64,000 bases of DNA from Petunia secreta (GCA_029990175.1 JARKIP010000017.1:15952001-16016000); one strand, 5' to 3'. Shown: positions 11,518 to 22,091, counted from the stretch's first letter. Notes: generated by a model not told the origin, from the letters alone. Numbers and translations: made by a program.

Positions 11518-11748
11518 GTCATTCTTTGCGCTCTAACTTCTCTTATCCGTTCCGTGCCCCCGCTAATCTTTTAAACCTTTAAACCGTCATAACTTTACGC
11601 TCGTTCATCCGTTTCGTGCGATTCTTTTTTTCAATTCGAGTAATTTTTCAAGATCTACCTCCACAAGCTGTCGTAGTCCCGCTTACTAAGACGTGCCTTG
11701 CACCATTCGCGGATTTACGACCCCGCCCGCCGTTATTTTGGCAAAAAG

Positions 11749-11868
11749 AGGGATGCAACACGAGGACTTCCCGGAGGGTCACCCATTCCAGTACTACTCT
11801 CGCCCAAGCACGCTTAACTTCGGAGTTCTGATGGGATCCGGTGCGTTAGTGCTGGTATGATCGCATCC
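11749..11868 (-). rRNA. 5S rRNA copy 34
   Basis: C59T only. Confidence 0.95.
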
Positions 11869-12099
11869 GTCATTCTTTGCGCTCTAACTTCTCTTATCCG
11901 TTCCGTGCCCCCGCTAATCTTTTAAACCTTTAAACCGTCATAACTTTACGCTCGTTCATCCGTTTCGTGCGATTCTTTTTTTCAATTCGAGTAATTTTTC
12001 AAGATCTACCTCCACAAGCTGCCGTAGTCCCGCTTACTAAGACGTGCCTTGCACCATTCGCGGATTTACGACCCCGCCCGCCGTTATTTTGGCAAAAAG

Positions 12100-12219
12100 A
12101 GGGATGCAACACGAGGACTTCCCGGAGGGTCACCCATTCCAGTACTACTCTCGCCCAAGCGCGCTTAACTTCGGAGTTCTGATGGGATCCGGTGCGTTAG
12201 TGCTGGTATGTTCGCATCC
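12100..12219 (-). rRNA. 5S rRNA copy 35
   Basis: T9A only. Confidence 0.95.
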
Positions 12220-12450
12220 GTCATTCTTTGCGCTCTAACTTCTCTTATCCGTTCCGTGCCCCCGCTAATCTTTTAAACCTTTAAACCGTCATAACTTTAC
12301 GCTCGTTCATCCGTTTCGTGCGATTCTTTTTTTCAATTCGAGTAATTTTTCAAGATCTACCTCCACAAGCTGCCGTAGACCCGCTTACTAAGACGTGCCT
12401 TGCACCATTCGCGGATTTACGACCCCGCCCGCCGTTATTTTTGCAAAAAG

Positions 12451-12570
12451 AGGGATGCAACACGAGGACTTCCCGGAGGGTCACCCATTCCAGTACTACT
12501 CTCGCCCAGGCGCGCTTAACTTCGGAGTTCTGATGGGATCCGGTGCGTTAGTGCTGGTATGATCGTATCC
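12451..12570 (-). rRNA. 5S rRNA copy 36
   Basis: G5A, T62C, partner of copy 31. Confidence 0.93.
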
Positions 12571-12801
12571 GTCATTCTTTGCGCTCTAACTTCTCTTATC
12601 CGTTCCGTGCCCCCGCTAATCTTTTAAACCTTTAAACCGTCATAACTTTACGCTCGTTCATCCGTTTCGTGCGATTCTTTTTTTCAATTCGAGTAATTTT
12701 TCAAGATCTACCTCCACAAGCTGCCGTAGTCCCGCTTACTAAGACGTGCCTTGCACCATTCGCGGATTTACGACCCCGCCCGCCGTTATTTTGGCAAAAA
12801 A

Positions 12802-12921
12802 AGGGATGCAACACGAGGACTTCCCGGAGGGTCACACATTCCAGTACTACTCTTGCCATGGCGCGCTTAACTTCGGAGTTCTGATGGGATCCGGTGCGTT
12901 AGTGCTGGTATGATCGCATCC
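12802..12921 (-). rRNA. 5S rRNA copy 37
   Basis: T62C, T63A, G64T, G68A, G86T and a T7 terminator, exactly as copy 32: a probably weakened gene that was copied with its block. Confidence 0.88.
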
Positions 12922-13152
12922 GTCATTCTTTGCGCTCTAACTTCTCTTATCCGTTCCGTGCCCCCGCTAATCTTTTAAACCTTTAAACCGTCATAACTTT
13001 ACGCTCGTTCATCCGTTTCGTGCGATTCTTTTTTTCAATTCGAGTAAGTTTTCAAGATCTACCTCCACAAGCTGCCGTAGTCCCGCTTACTAAGACGTGC
13101 CTTGAACCATTCGCGGATTTACGACCCCGCCCGCCGTTATTTTGGCAAAAAG

Positions 13153-13272
13153 AGGGATGCAACACGAGGACTTCCCGGAGGGTCACCCATTCCAGTACTA
13201 CTCCCGCCCAGGCGCGCTTAACTTCGGAGTTCTGATGGGATCTGGTGCGTTAGTGCTGGTATGATCGCATCC
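13153..13272 (-). rRNA. 5S rRNA copy 38
   Basis: G30A, T62C, A69G, partner of copy 33. Confidence 0.94.
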
Positions 13273-13503
13273 GTCATTCTTTGCGCTCTAACTTCTCTTA
13301 TCCGTTCCGTGCCCCCGCTAATCTTTTAAACCTTTAAACCGTCATAACTTTACGCTCGTTCATCCGTTTCGTGCGATTCTTTTTTTCAATTCGAGTAATT
13401 TTTCAAGATCTACCTCCACAAGATGCAGTAGTCCCGCTTACTAAGACGTGCCTTGCACCATTCGCGGATTTACGACCCCGCCCGCCGTTATTTTGGCAAA
13501 AAG

Positions 13504-13623
13504 AGGGATGCAACACGAGGACTTCCCGGAGGGTCACCCATTCCAGTACTACTCTCGCCCAGGCGCGCTTAACATCGGAGTTCTGATGGGATCCGGTGCG
13601 TTAGTGCTGGTATGATCGCATCC
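13504..13623 (-). rRNA. 5S rRNA copy 39
   Basis: A50T, T62C; lacks the G30A found with A50T in copies 9, 22 and 74. Confidence 0.94.
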
Positions 13624-13854
13624 GTCATTCTTTGCGCTCTAACTTCTCTTATCCGTTCCGTGCCCCCGCTAATCTTTTAAACCTTTAAACCGTCATAACT
13701 TTACGCTCGTTCATCCGTTTCGTGCGATTCTTTTTTTCAATTCGAGTAATTTTTCAAGATCTACCTCCACAAGCAGCCGTAGTCCCGCTTACTAAGACGT
13801 GCCTTGCACCATTCGCGGATTTACGACCCCGCCCGCCGTTATTTTGGCAAAAAG

Positions 13855-13974
13855 AGGGATGCAACACAAGGACTTCCCGGAGGGTCACCCATTCCAGTAC
13901 TACTCTCGCCCAGGCGCGCTTAACTTCGGAGTTCTGATGGGATCCGGTGCGTTAGTGCTGGTATGATCGCATCC
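13855..13974 (-). rRNA. 5S rRNA copy 40
   Basis: T62C, C107T. If copy 41 reads through, its transcript would run into this gene. Confidence 0.95.
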
Positions 13975-14205
13975 GTCATTCTTTGCGCTCTAACTTCTCT
14001 TATCCGTTCCGTGCCCCCGCTAATCTTTTAAACCTTTAAACCGTCATAACTTTACGCTCGTTCATCCGTTTCGTGCGATTCTTTTTTTCAATTCGAGTAA
14101 TTTTTCAAGATCTACCTCCACAAGCTGCCGTAGTCCCGCTTACTAAGACGTGCCTTGCACCATTCACGGATTTACGACCCCGCCCGCCGTTATTTTGGCA
14201 GAAAG

Positions 14206-14325
14206 AGGGATGCAACACGAGGACTTCCCGGAGGGTCACCCATTCCAGTACTACTCTCGCCCAAGCACGCTTAACTTCGGAGTTCTGATGGAATCCGGTG
14301 CGTTAGTGCTGGTATGATCGCATCC
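14206..14325 (-). rRNA. 5S rRNA copy 41
   Basis: C34T (destroys GGATCC), C59T. The terminator is TTTCT instead of TTTTT, so release may be inefficient. Same combination in copy 92, 17.9 kb away. Confidence 0.9.
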
Positions 14326-14550
14326 GTCATTCTTTGCGCTCTAACTTCTCTTATTCGTTCCGTGCCCCCGCTAATCTTTTAAACCTTTAAACCGTCATAA
14401 CTTTACGCTCGTTCATCCGTTTCGTGCGATTCTTTTTTTCAATTCGAGTAATTTTTCAAGATCTACCTCCACAAGCTGCCGTAGTCCCGCTTACTAAGAC
14501 GTGCCTTGCACCATTCGCGGATTTACGACCCCGCCCGCCGTTATTTTGGC

Positions 14551-14555
14551 AAAAA
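14551..14555 (-). terminator. Pol III T-run terminator of copy 42
   Basis: TTTTT on the minus strand starts two bases after the 120-nt RNA end (CCCT-C-TTTTT). In the common spacer it is the only run of four or more T on that strand, so a copy that loses it has no back-up before the next gene. Confidence 0.85.
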
Positions 14556-14556
14556 G

Positions 14557-14676
14557 AGGGATGCAACACGAGGACTTCCCGGAGGGTCACCCATTCCAGT
14601 ACTACTCTCGCCCAAGCGCGCTTAACTTCGGAGTTCTGATGGGATCCGGTGCGTTAGTGCTGGTATGATCGCATCC
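14557..14676 (-). rRNA. 5S rRNA copy 42 (reference copy)
   Basis: 5S rRNA is the small RNA of the large ribosomal subunit; it is made by RNA polymerase III and bound by ribosomal proteins L5 and L11 and by TFIIIA. The gene starts GGATGCGATC, as plant 5S genes do, and ends TTGCATCCCT at nucleotide 120, the usual length. GGATGC (1-6) pairs with GCATCC (113-118) to close helix I. The A box, intermediate element and C box lie at about 50-64, 67-72 and 80-97. Compared with the angiosperm consensus I remember, bases 24, 49, 59, 80, 82 and 93-96 differ, and the array shares these, so they are lineage features and not decay. Upstream are GATAAG (-30), GCGC (-14) and C (-1); a T5 terminator follows one base after the RNA end. 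Copies without noted differences have this sequence. Confidence 0.97.
14580..14627 (-). promoter_or_regulatory. internal control region of copy 42
   Basis: RNA positions 50-97 hold the type 1 RNA polymerase III promoter that TFIIIA binds: A box at about 50-64 (AGTTAAGCGCGCTTG), intermediate element at about 67-72, and C box at about 80-97 (GGAATGGGTGACCCTCCG). The limits are transferred from known 5S genes. This is also where most cohort-defining substitutions fall (52, 53, 57, 59, 62, 64, 69, 96). Confidence 0.8.
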
Positions 14677-14686
14677 GTCATTCTTT

Positions 14687-14690
14687 GCGC
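14687..14690 (-). promoter_or_regulatory. GC element at -14 to -11 of copy 42
   Basis: GCGC at -14 to -11 covers the GC dinucleotide at about -12 known in plant 5S promoters; the base at -1 is C as expected. Copies 102 and 181 have GCAC here. Copy 170 has lost one T between this element and the start, which moves the upstream elements one base closer. Confidence 0.65.
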
Positions 14691-14700
14691 TCTAACTTCT

Positions 14701-14706
14701 CTTATC
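14701..14706 (-). promoter_or_regulatory. TATA-like element of copy 42
   Basis: GATAAG lies at -30 to -25 from the first RNA base, where plant 5S genes carry an AT-rich TATA-like box (about -28) used by RNA polymerase III initiation factors. It is conserved in nearly all units. In copies with TTATTCG on the + strand (for example 41, 92, 97, 104, 108, 137, 169, 177) its first base is A. Confidence 0.7.
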
Positions 14707-14907
14707 CGTTCCGTGCCCCCGCTAATCTTTTAAACCTTTAAACCGTCATAACTTTACGCTCGTTCATCCGTTTCGTGCGATTCTTTTTTTCAATTCGAGT
14801 AATTTTTCAAGATCTACCTCCACAAGCTGCCGTAGTCCCGCTTACTAAGACGTGCCTTGCACCATTCGCGGATTTACGACCCCGCCCGCCGTTATTTTGG
14901 CAAAAAG

Positions 14908-15026
14908 AGGGATGCAACACGAGGACTTCCCGGAGGGTCACCCATTCCAGTACTACTCTCGCCCAAGCGCGCTTAACTTCGGAGTTTTGATGGTATCCGG
15001 TGCATTAGTGCTGTATGATCGCATCC
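14908..15026 (-). pseudogene. 5S rRNA copy 43, probably defective
   Basis: 119 nt: one C of CC at 14-15 is deleted, and C24T, C34A and G41A are present together, more changes in the first 41 bases than in any other copy. The internal control region and terminator are intact, so it may still be transcribed, but loop A and the helix II-III region would be altered. Confidence 0.7.
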
Positions 15027-15257
15027 GTCATTCTTTGCGCTCTAACTTCTCTTATCCGTTCCGTGCCGCCGCTAATCTTTTAAACCTTTAAACCGTCATA
15101 ACTTTACGCTCGTTCATACGTTTCGTGCGATTCTTTTTTTCAATTCGAGTAATTTTTCAAGATCTACCTCCACAAGCTGTCGTAGTCCCGCTTACTAAGA
15201 CATGCCTTGCACCATTCGCGGATTTACGACCCCACCCGCCGTTATTTTGGCAAAAAG

Positions 15258-15377
15258 AGGGATGCAACACGAGGACTTCCCGGAGGGTCACCCATTCCAG
15301 TACTACTCTCGCCCAAGCACACTTAACTTCGGAGTTCTGATGGGATCCGGTGCGTTAGTGCTGGTATGATCGCATCC
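15258..15377 (-). rRNA. 5S rRNA copy 44
   Basis: C57T, C59T without T52G. Confidence 0.94.
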
Positions 15378-15608
15378 GTCATTCTTTGCGCTCTAACTTC
15401 TCTTATCCGTTCCGTGCCCCCGCTAATCTTTTAAACCTTTAAACCGTCATAACTTTACGCTCGTTCATCCGTTTCGTGCGATTCTTTTTTTCAATTCGAG
15501 TAATTTTTCAAGATCTACCTCCACAAGCTGCCGTAGTCCCGCTTACTAAGACGTGCCTTGCACCATTCGCGGATTTACGACCCCGCCCGCCGTTATTTTG
15601 GCAAAAAG

Positions 15609-15728
15609 AGGGATGCAACACGAGGACTTCCCGGAGGGTCACCCATTCCAGTACTACTCTCGCCCAAGCGCGCTTAACTTCGGAGTTCTGATGGGATCCG
15701 GTGCGTTAGTGCTGGTATGTTCGCATCC
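15609..15728 (-). rRNA. 5S rRNA copy 45
   Basis: T9A only. Confidence 0.95.
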
Positions 15729-15897
15729 GTCATTCTTTGCGCTCTAACTTCTCTTATCCGTTCCGTGCCCCCGCTAATCTTTTAAACCTTTAAACCGTCA
15801 TAACTTTACGCTCGTTCATCCGTTTCGTGCGATTCTTTTTTTCAATTCGAGTAATTTTTCAAGATCTACCTCCACAAGCTGCCGTAGTCCCGCTTAC

Positions 15898-15987
15898 TAA
15901 GACGTGCCTTTCACCATTCGCGGATTTACGACCCCGCCCGCATAAGACGTGCCTTGCACCATTCGCAGATTTACGACCCCGCCCGCC
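15898..15987. repeat. 45-bp tandem duplication in the spacer of copy 46
   Basis: The spacer stretch from TAAGACGTGCC to CGCCCGC is present twice, with junction CCCGCATAAG, making this unit 396 bp. The halves differ at two bases (CCTTTCACC against CCTTGCACC; CGCGGATTT against CGCAGATTT). It lies downstream of the copy 46 gene and does not touch its terminator. Confidence 0.9.
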
Positions 15988-16004
15988 GTTATTTTGGCAA
16001 AAAG

Positions 16005-16124
16005 AGGGATGCAACACGAGGACTTCCCGGAGGGTCACCCATTCCAGTACTACTCTCGCCCAAGCACGCTTAACTTCGGAGTTCTGATGGGATCCGGTGC
16101 ATTAGTGCTGGTATGATCGCATCC
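16005..16124 (-). rRNA. 5S rRNA copy 46
   Basis: C24T, C59T. Both are the bases I recall as the angiosperm consensus. Its downstream spacer carries the 45-bp duplication. Confidence 0.95.
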
Positions 16125-16355
16125 GTCATTCTTTGCGCTCTAACTTCTCTTATCCGTTCCGTGCCGCCGCTAATCTTTTAAACCTTTAAACCGTCATAAC
16201 TTTACGCTCGTTCATCCGTTTTGTGCGATTCTTTTTTTCAATTCGAGTAATTTTTCAAGATCTACCTCCACAAGCTGTCGTAGTCCCGCTTACTAAGACG
16301 TGCCTTGCACCATTCGCGGATTTACGACCCCGCCCGCCGTTATTTTGGCAAAAAG

Positions 16356-16475
16356 AGGGATGCAACACGAGGACTTCCCGGAGGGTCACCCATTCCAGTA
16401 CTACTCTCGCCCAAGCACACTTAACTTCGGAGTTCTGATGGGATCCGGTGCGTTAGTGCTGGTATGATCGCATCC
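16356..16475 (-). rRNA. 5S rRNA copy 47
   Basis: C57T, C59T, as copy 44. Confidence 0.94.
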
Positions 16476-16706
16476 GTCATTCTTTGCGCTCTAACTTCTC
16501 TTATCCGTTCCGTGCCCCCGCTAATCTTTTAAACCTTTAAACCGTCATAACTTTACGCTCGTTCATCCGTTTCGTGCGATTCTTTTTTTCAATTCGAGTA
16601 ATTTTTCAAGATCTACCTCCACAAGCTGCCGTAGTCCCGCTTATTAAGACGTGCCTTGCACCATTCGCGGATTTACGACCCCGCCCGCCGTTATTTTGGC
16701 AAAAAG

Positions 16707-16826
16707 AGGGATGCAACACGAGGACTTCTCGGAGGGTCACCCATTCCAGTACTACTCTCGCCCAAGCGCGCTTAACTTCGGAGTTCTGATGGGATCCGGT
16801 GCGTTAGTGCTGGTATGTTCGCATCC
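16707..16826 (-). rRNA. 5S rRNA copy 48
   Basis: T9A, G98A. First unit of the first 2106-bp block. Confidence 0.95.
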
Positions 16827-17057
16827 GTCATTCTTTGCGCTCTAACTTCTCTTATCCGTTCCGTGCCCCCGCTAATCTTTTAAACCTTTAAACCGTCATA
16901 ACTTTACGCTCGTTCATCCGTTTCGTGCGATTCTTTTTTTCAATTCGAGTAATTTTTCAAGATCTACCTCCACAAGCTGCCGTAGTCCCGCTTACTAAGA
17001 CGTGCCTTGCACCATTCGCGGTTTTACGACCCCGCCCGCCGTTATTTTGGCAAAAAG

Positions 17058-17177
17058 AGGGATGCAACACGAGGACTTCCCCGAGGGTCACCCATTCCAG
17101 TACTACTCTCGCCCAAGCGCGCTTAACTTCGGAGTTCTGATGGGATCCGGTGCGTTAGTGCTGGTATGATCGCATCC
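17058..17177 (-). rRNA. 5S rRNA copy 49
   Basis: C96G. Spacer mark GGTTTTACG. Confidence 0.95.
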
Positions 17178-17408
17178 GTCATTCTTTGCGCTCTAACTTC
17201 TCTTATCCGTTCCGTGCCCCCGCTAATCTTTTAAACCTTTAAACCGTCATAACTTTACGCTCGTTCATCCGTTTCGTGCGATTCTTTTTTTCAATTCGAG
17301 TAATTTTTCAAGATCTACCTCCACAAGCTGCCGTAGTCCCGCTTACTAAGACGTGCCTTGCACCATTCGCGGATTTACGACCCCGCCCGCCGTTATTTTG
17401 GCAAAAAG

Positions 17409-17528
17409 AGGGATGCAACACGAGGACTTCCCGGAGGGTCACCCATTCCAGTACTACTCTCGCCCAAGCGCGCTTAACTTCGAAGTTCTGATGGGATCCG
17501 GTGCGTTAGTACTGGTATGATCGCATCC
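17409..17528 (-). rRNA. 5S rRNA copy 50
   Basis: C18T, C46T. Confidence 0.95.
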
Positions 17529-17759
17529 GTCATTCTTTGCGCTCTAACTTCTCTTATCCGTTCCGTGCCCCCGCTAATCTTTTAAACCTTTAAACCGTCA
17601 TAACTTTACGCTCGTTCATCCGTTTCGTGCGATTCTTTTTTTCAATTCGAGTAATTTTTCAAGATCTACCTCCACAAGCTGCCGTAGTCCCGCTTATTAA
17701 GACGTGCCTTGCACCATTCGCGGATTTACGACCCCGCCCGACGTTATTTTGGCAAAAAG

Positions 17760-17879
17760 AGGGATGCAACACGAGGACTTCCCGGAGGGTCACCCATTCC
17801 AGTACTACTCTCGCCCAAGCGCGCTTAACTTCGGAGTTCTGATGGGATCCGGTGCGTTAGTGCTGGTATGATCGCATCC
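17760..17879 (-). rRNA. 5S rRNA copy 51
   Basis: Gene as copy 42; the unit is recognised by CCCGACGTT in its spacer. Confidence 0.96.
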
Positions 17880-18110
17880 GTCATTCTTTGCGCTCTAACT
17901 TCTCTTATCCGTTCCGTGCCCCCGCTAATCTTTTAAACCTTTAAACCGTCATAACTTTACGCTCGTTCATCCGTTTCGTGCGATTCTTTTTTTCAATTCG
18001 AGTAATTTTTCAAGATCTACCTCCACAAGCTGACGTAGTCCCGCTTACTAAGACGTGCCTTGCACCATTCGCGGATTTACGACCCCGCCCGCCGTTATTT
18101 TGGCAAAAAG

Positions 18111-18230
18111 AGGGATGCAACACGAGGACTTCCCGGAGGGTCACCCATTCCAGTACTACTCTCGCCCAAGCGCGCTTCACTTCGGAGTTCTGATGGGATC
18201 CGGTGCGTTAGTGCTGGTATGATCGCATTC
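18111..18230 (-). rRNA. 5S rRNA copy 52
   Basis: G2A, T53G. Confidence 0.92.
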
Positions 18231-18461
18231 GTCATTCTTTGCGCTCTAACTTCTCTTATCCGTTCCGTGCCCCCGCTAATCTTTTAAACCTTTAAACCGT
18301 CATAACTTTACGCTCGTTCATCCGTTTCGTGCGATTCTTTTTTTCAATTCGAGTAATTTTTCAAGATCTACCTCCACAAGCTGCCGTAGTCTCGCTTACT
18401 AAGACGTGCCTTGCACCATTCGCGGATTTACGACCCCGCCCGCCGTTATTTTGGCAAAAAG

Positions 18462-18581
18462 AGGGATGCAACACGAGGACTTCCCGGAGGGTCACCCATT
18501 CCAGTACTACTCTCGCCCAGGCGCGCTTAACTTCGGAGTTCTGATGGGATCCGGTGCGTTAGTGCTGGTATGATCGCATCC
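18462..18581 (-). rRNA. 5S rRNA copy 53
   Basis: T62C. Last unit of block 1. Confidence 0.95.
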
Positions 18582-18812
18582 GTCATTCTTTGCGCTCTAA
18601 CTTCTCTTATCCGTTCCGTGCCCCCGCTAATCTTTTAAACCTTTAAACCGTCATAACTTTACGCTCGTTCATCCGTTTCGTGCGATTCTTTTTTTCAATT
18701 CGAGTAATTTTTCAAGATCTACCTCCACAAGCTGCCGTAGTCCCGCTTATTAAGACGTGCCTTGCACCATTCGCGGATTTACGACCCCGCCCGCCGTTAT
18801 TTTGGCAAAAAG

Positions 18813-18932
18813 AGGGATGCAACACGAGGACTTCTCGGAGGGTCACCCATTCCAGTACTACTCTCGCCCAAGCGCGCTTAACTTCGGAGTTCTGATGGGA
18901 TCCGGTGCGTTAGTGCTGGTATGTTCGCATCC
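18813..18932 (-). rRNA. 5S rRNA copy 54
   Basis: T9A, G98A. Opens block 2. Confidence 0.95.
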
Positions 18933-19163
18933 GTCATTCTTTGCGCTCTAACTTCTCTTATCCGTTCCGTGCCCCCGCTAATCTTTTAAACCTTTAAACC
19001 GTCATAACTTTACGCTCGTTCATCCGTTTCGTGCGATTCTTTTTTTCAATTCGAGTAATTTTTCAAGATCTACCTCCACAAGCTGCCGTAGTCCCGCTTA
19101 CTAAGACGTGCCTTGCACCATTCGCGGTTTTACGACCCCGCCCGCCGTTATTTTGGCAAAAAG

Positions 19164-19283
19164 AGGGATGCAACACGAGGACTTCCCCGAGGGTCACCCA
19201 TTCCAGTACTACTCTCGCCCAAGCGCGCTTAACTTCGGAGTTCTGATGGGATCCGGTGCGTTAGTGCTGGTATGATCGCATCC
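19164..19283 (-). rRNA. 5S rRNA copy 55
   Basis: C96G; block 2, unit 2. Confidence 0.95.
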
Positions 19284-19514
19284 GTCATTCTTTGCGCTCT
19301 AACTTCTCTTATCCGTTCCGTGCCCCCGCTAATCTTTTAAACCTTTAAACCGTCATAACTTTACGCTCGTTCATCCGTTTCGTGCGATTCTTTTTTTCAA
19401 TTCGAGTAATTTTTCAAGATCTACCTCCACAAGCTGCCGTAGTCCCGCTTACTAAGACGTGCCTTGCACCATTCGCGGATTTACGACCCCGCCCGCCGTT
19501 ATTTTGGCAAAAAG

Positions 19515-19634
19515 AGGGATGCAACACGAGGACTTCCCGGAGGGTCACCCATTCCAGTACTACTCTCGCCCAAGCGCGCTTAACTTCGAAGTTCTGATGG
19601 GATCCGGTGCGTTAGTACTGGTATGATCGCATCC
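19515..19634 (-). rRNA. 5S rRNA copy 56
   Basis: C18T, C46T; block 2, unit 3. Confidence 0.95.
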
Positions 19635-19865
19635 GTCATTCTTTGCGCTCTAACTTCTCTTATCCGTTCCGTGCCCCCGCTAATCTTTTAAACCTTTAAA
19701 CCGTCATAACTTTACGCTCGTTCATCCGTTTCGTGCGATTCTTTTTTTCAATTCGAGTAATTTTTCAAGATCTACCTCCACAAGCTGCCGTAGTCCCGCT
19801 TATTAAGACGTGCCTTGCACCATTCGCGGATTTACGACCCCGCCCGACGTTATTTTGGCAAAAAG

Positions 19866-19985
19866 AGGGATGCAACACGAGGACTTCCCGGAGGGTCACC
19901 CATTCCAGTACTACTCTCGCCCAAGCGCGCTTAACTTCGGAGTTCTGATGGGATCCGGTGCGTTAGTGCTGGTATGATCGCATCC
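19866..19985 (-). rRNA. 5S rRNA copy 57
   Basis: Gene as copy 42; block 2, unit 4. Confidence 0.96.
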
Positions 19986-20216
19986 GTCATTCTTTGCGCT
20001 CTAACTTCTCTTATCCGTTCCGTGCCCCCGCTAATCTTTTAAACCTTTAAACCGTCATAACTTTACGCTCGTTCATCCGTTTCGTGCGATTCTTTTTTTC
20101 AATTCGAGTAATTTTTCAAGATCTACCTCCACAAGCTGACGTAGTCCCGCTTACTAAGACGTGCCTTGCACCATTCGCGGATTTACGACCCCGCCCGCCG
20201 TTATTTTGGCAAAAAG

Positions 20217-20336
20217 AGGGATGCAACACGAGGACTTCCCGGAGGGTCACCCATTCCAGTACTACTCTCGCCCAAGCGCGCTTCACTTCGGAGTTCTGAT
20301 GGGATCCGGTGCGTTAGTGCTGGTATGATCGCATTC
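20217..20336 (-). rRNA. 5S rRNA copy 58
   Basis: G2A, T53G; block 2, unit 5. Confidence 0.92.
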
Positions 20337-20567
20337 GTCATTCTTTGCGCTCTAACTTCTCTTATCCGTTCCGTGCCCCCGCTAATCTTTTAAACCTTTA
20401 AACCGTCATAACTTTACGCTCGTTCATCCGTTTCGTGCGATTCTTTTTTTCAATTCGAGTAATTTTTCAAGATCTACCTCCACAAGCTGCCGTAGTCTCG
20501 CTTACTAAGACGTGCCTTGCACCATTCGCGGATTTACGACCCCGCCCGCCGTTATTTTGGCAAAAAG

Positions 20568-20687
20568 AGGGATGCAACACGAGGACTTCCCGGAGGGTCA
20601 CCCATTCCAGTACTACTCTCGCCCAGGCGCGCTTAACTTCGGAGTTCTGATGGGATCCGGTGCGTTAGTGCTGGTATGATCGCATCC
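20568..20687 (-). rRNA. 5S rRNA copy 59
   Basis: T62C; block 2, unit 6. Confidence 0.95.
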
Positions 20688-20918
20688 GTCATTCTTTGCG
20701 CTCTAACTTCTCTTATCCGTTCCGTGCCCCCGCTAATCTTTTAAACCTTTAAACCGTCATAACTTTACGCTCGTTCATCCGTTTCGTGCGATTCTTTTTT
20801 TCAATTCGAGTAATTTTTCAAGATCTACCTCCACAAGCTGCCGTAGTCCCGCTTATTAAGACGTGCCTTGCACCATTCGCGGATTTACGACCCCGCCCGC
20901 CGTTATTTTGGCAAAAAG

Positions 20919-21038
20919 AGGGATGCAACACGAGGACTTCTCGGAGGGTCACCCATTCCAGTACTACTCTCGCCCAAGCGCGCTTAACTTCGGAGTTCTG
21001 ATGGGATCCGGTGCGTTAGTGCTGGTATGTTCGCATCC
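20919..21038 (-). rRNA. 5S rRNA copy 60
   Basis: T9A, G98A. Opens block 3. Confidence 0.95.
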
Positions 21039-21269
21039 GTCATTCTTTGCGCTCTAACTTCTCTTATCCGTTCCGTGCCCCCGCTAATCTTTTAAACCTT
21101 TAAACCGTCATAACTTTACGCTCGTTCATCCGTTTCGTGCGATTCTTTTTTTCAATTCGAGTAATTTTTCAAGATCTACCTCCACAAGCTGCCGTAGTCC
21201 CGCTTACTAAGACGTGCCTTGCACCATTCGCGGTTTTACGACCCCGCCCGCCGTTATTTTGGCAAAAAG

Positions 21270-21389
21270 AGGGATGCAACACGAGGACTTCCCCGAGGGT
21301 CACCCATTCCAGTACTACTCTCGCCCAAGCGCGCTTAACTTCGGAGTTCTGATGGGATCCGGTGCGTTAGTGCTGGTATGATCGCATCC
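21270..21389 (-). rRNA. 5S rRNA copy 61
   Basis: C96G; block 3, unit 2. Confidence 0.95.
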
Positions 21390-21620
21390 GTCATTCTTTG
21401 CGCTCTAACTTCTCTTATCCGTTCCGTGCCCCCGCTAATCTTTTAAACCTTTAAACCGTCATAACTTTACGCTCGTTCATCCGTTTCGTGCGATTCTTTT
21501 TTTCAATTCGAGTAATTTTTCAAGATCTACCTCCACAAGCTGCCGTAGTCCCGCTTACTAAGACGTGCCTTGCACCATTCGCGGATTTACGACCCCGCCC
21601 GCCGTTATTTTGGCAAAAAG

Positions 21621-21740
21621 AGGGATGCAACACGAGGACTTCCCGGAGGGTCACCCATTCCAGTACTACTCTCGCCCAAGCGCGCTTAACTTCGAAGTTC
21701 TGATGGGATCCGGTGCGTTAGTACTGGTATGATCGCATCC
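21621..21740 (-). rRNA. 5S rRNA copy 62
   Basis: C18T, C46T; block 3, unit 3. Confidence 0.95.
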
Positions 21741-21971
21741 GTCATTCTTTGCGCTCTAACTTCTCTTATCCGTTCCGTGCCCCCGCTAATCTTTTAAACC
21801 TTTAAACCGTCATAACTTTACGCTCGTTCATCCGTTTCGTGCGATTCTTTTTTTCAATTCGAGTAATTTTTCAAGATCTACCTCCACAAGCTGCCGTAGT
21901 CCCGCTTATTAAGACGTGCCTTGCACCATTCGCGGATTTACGACCCCGCCCGACGTTATTTTGGCAAAAAG

Positions 21972-22091
21972 AGGGATGCAACACGAGGACTTCCCGGAGG
22001 GTCACCCATTCCAGTACTACTCTCGCCCAAGCGCGCTTAACTTCGGAGTTCTGATGGGATCCGGTGCGTTAGTGCTGGTATGATCGCATCC
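21972..22091 (-). rRNA. 5S rRNA copy 63
   Basis: Gene as copy 42; block 3, unit 4. Confidence 0.96.

Larger units (their letters stand above)
10529..13336 (-). repeat. five-unit higher-order repeat (31-35, 36-38)
   Basis: Copies 31-33 and 36-38 are matched one to one at a 1755-bp period. Each set has G5A+T62C with GTAGACCCG in the spacer, then the heavily changed A-box copy (32/37), then A69G+T62C+G30A. About 1.6 periods are present. Confidence 0.85.
14677..14907 (-). other. representative 5S intergenic spacer (231 bp)
   Basis: This spacer lies between copies 42 and 43 and stands for all the others. Read on the minus strand from the 3' end of the upstream gene, it has the T5 terminator, a GC-rich part (CGGGCGGGGTCG), a variable central part, then an A-rich tract, a tandem pair of GGTTTAAA words and the promoter. 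On the + strand the A-rich tract is a T7 run whose length varies (T7 to T12 in different copies) and is the main source of one-base length changes. A BglII-type AGATCT word lies in nearly every spacer. No tRNA, small ORF with coding character or transposon remnant is visible. Confidence 0.85.
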
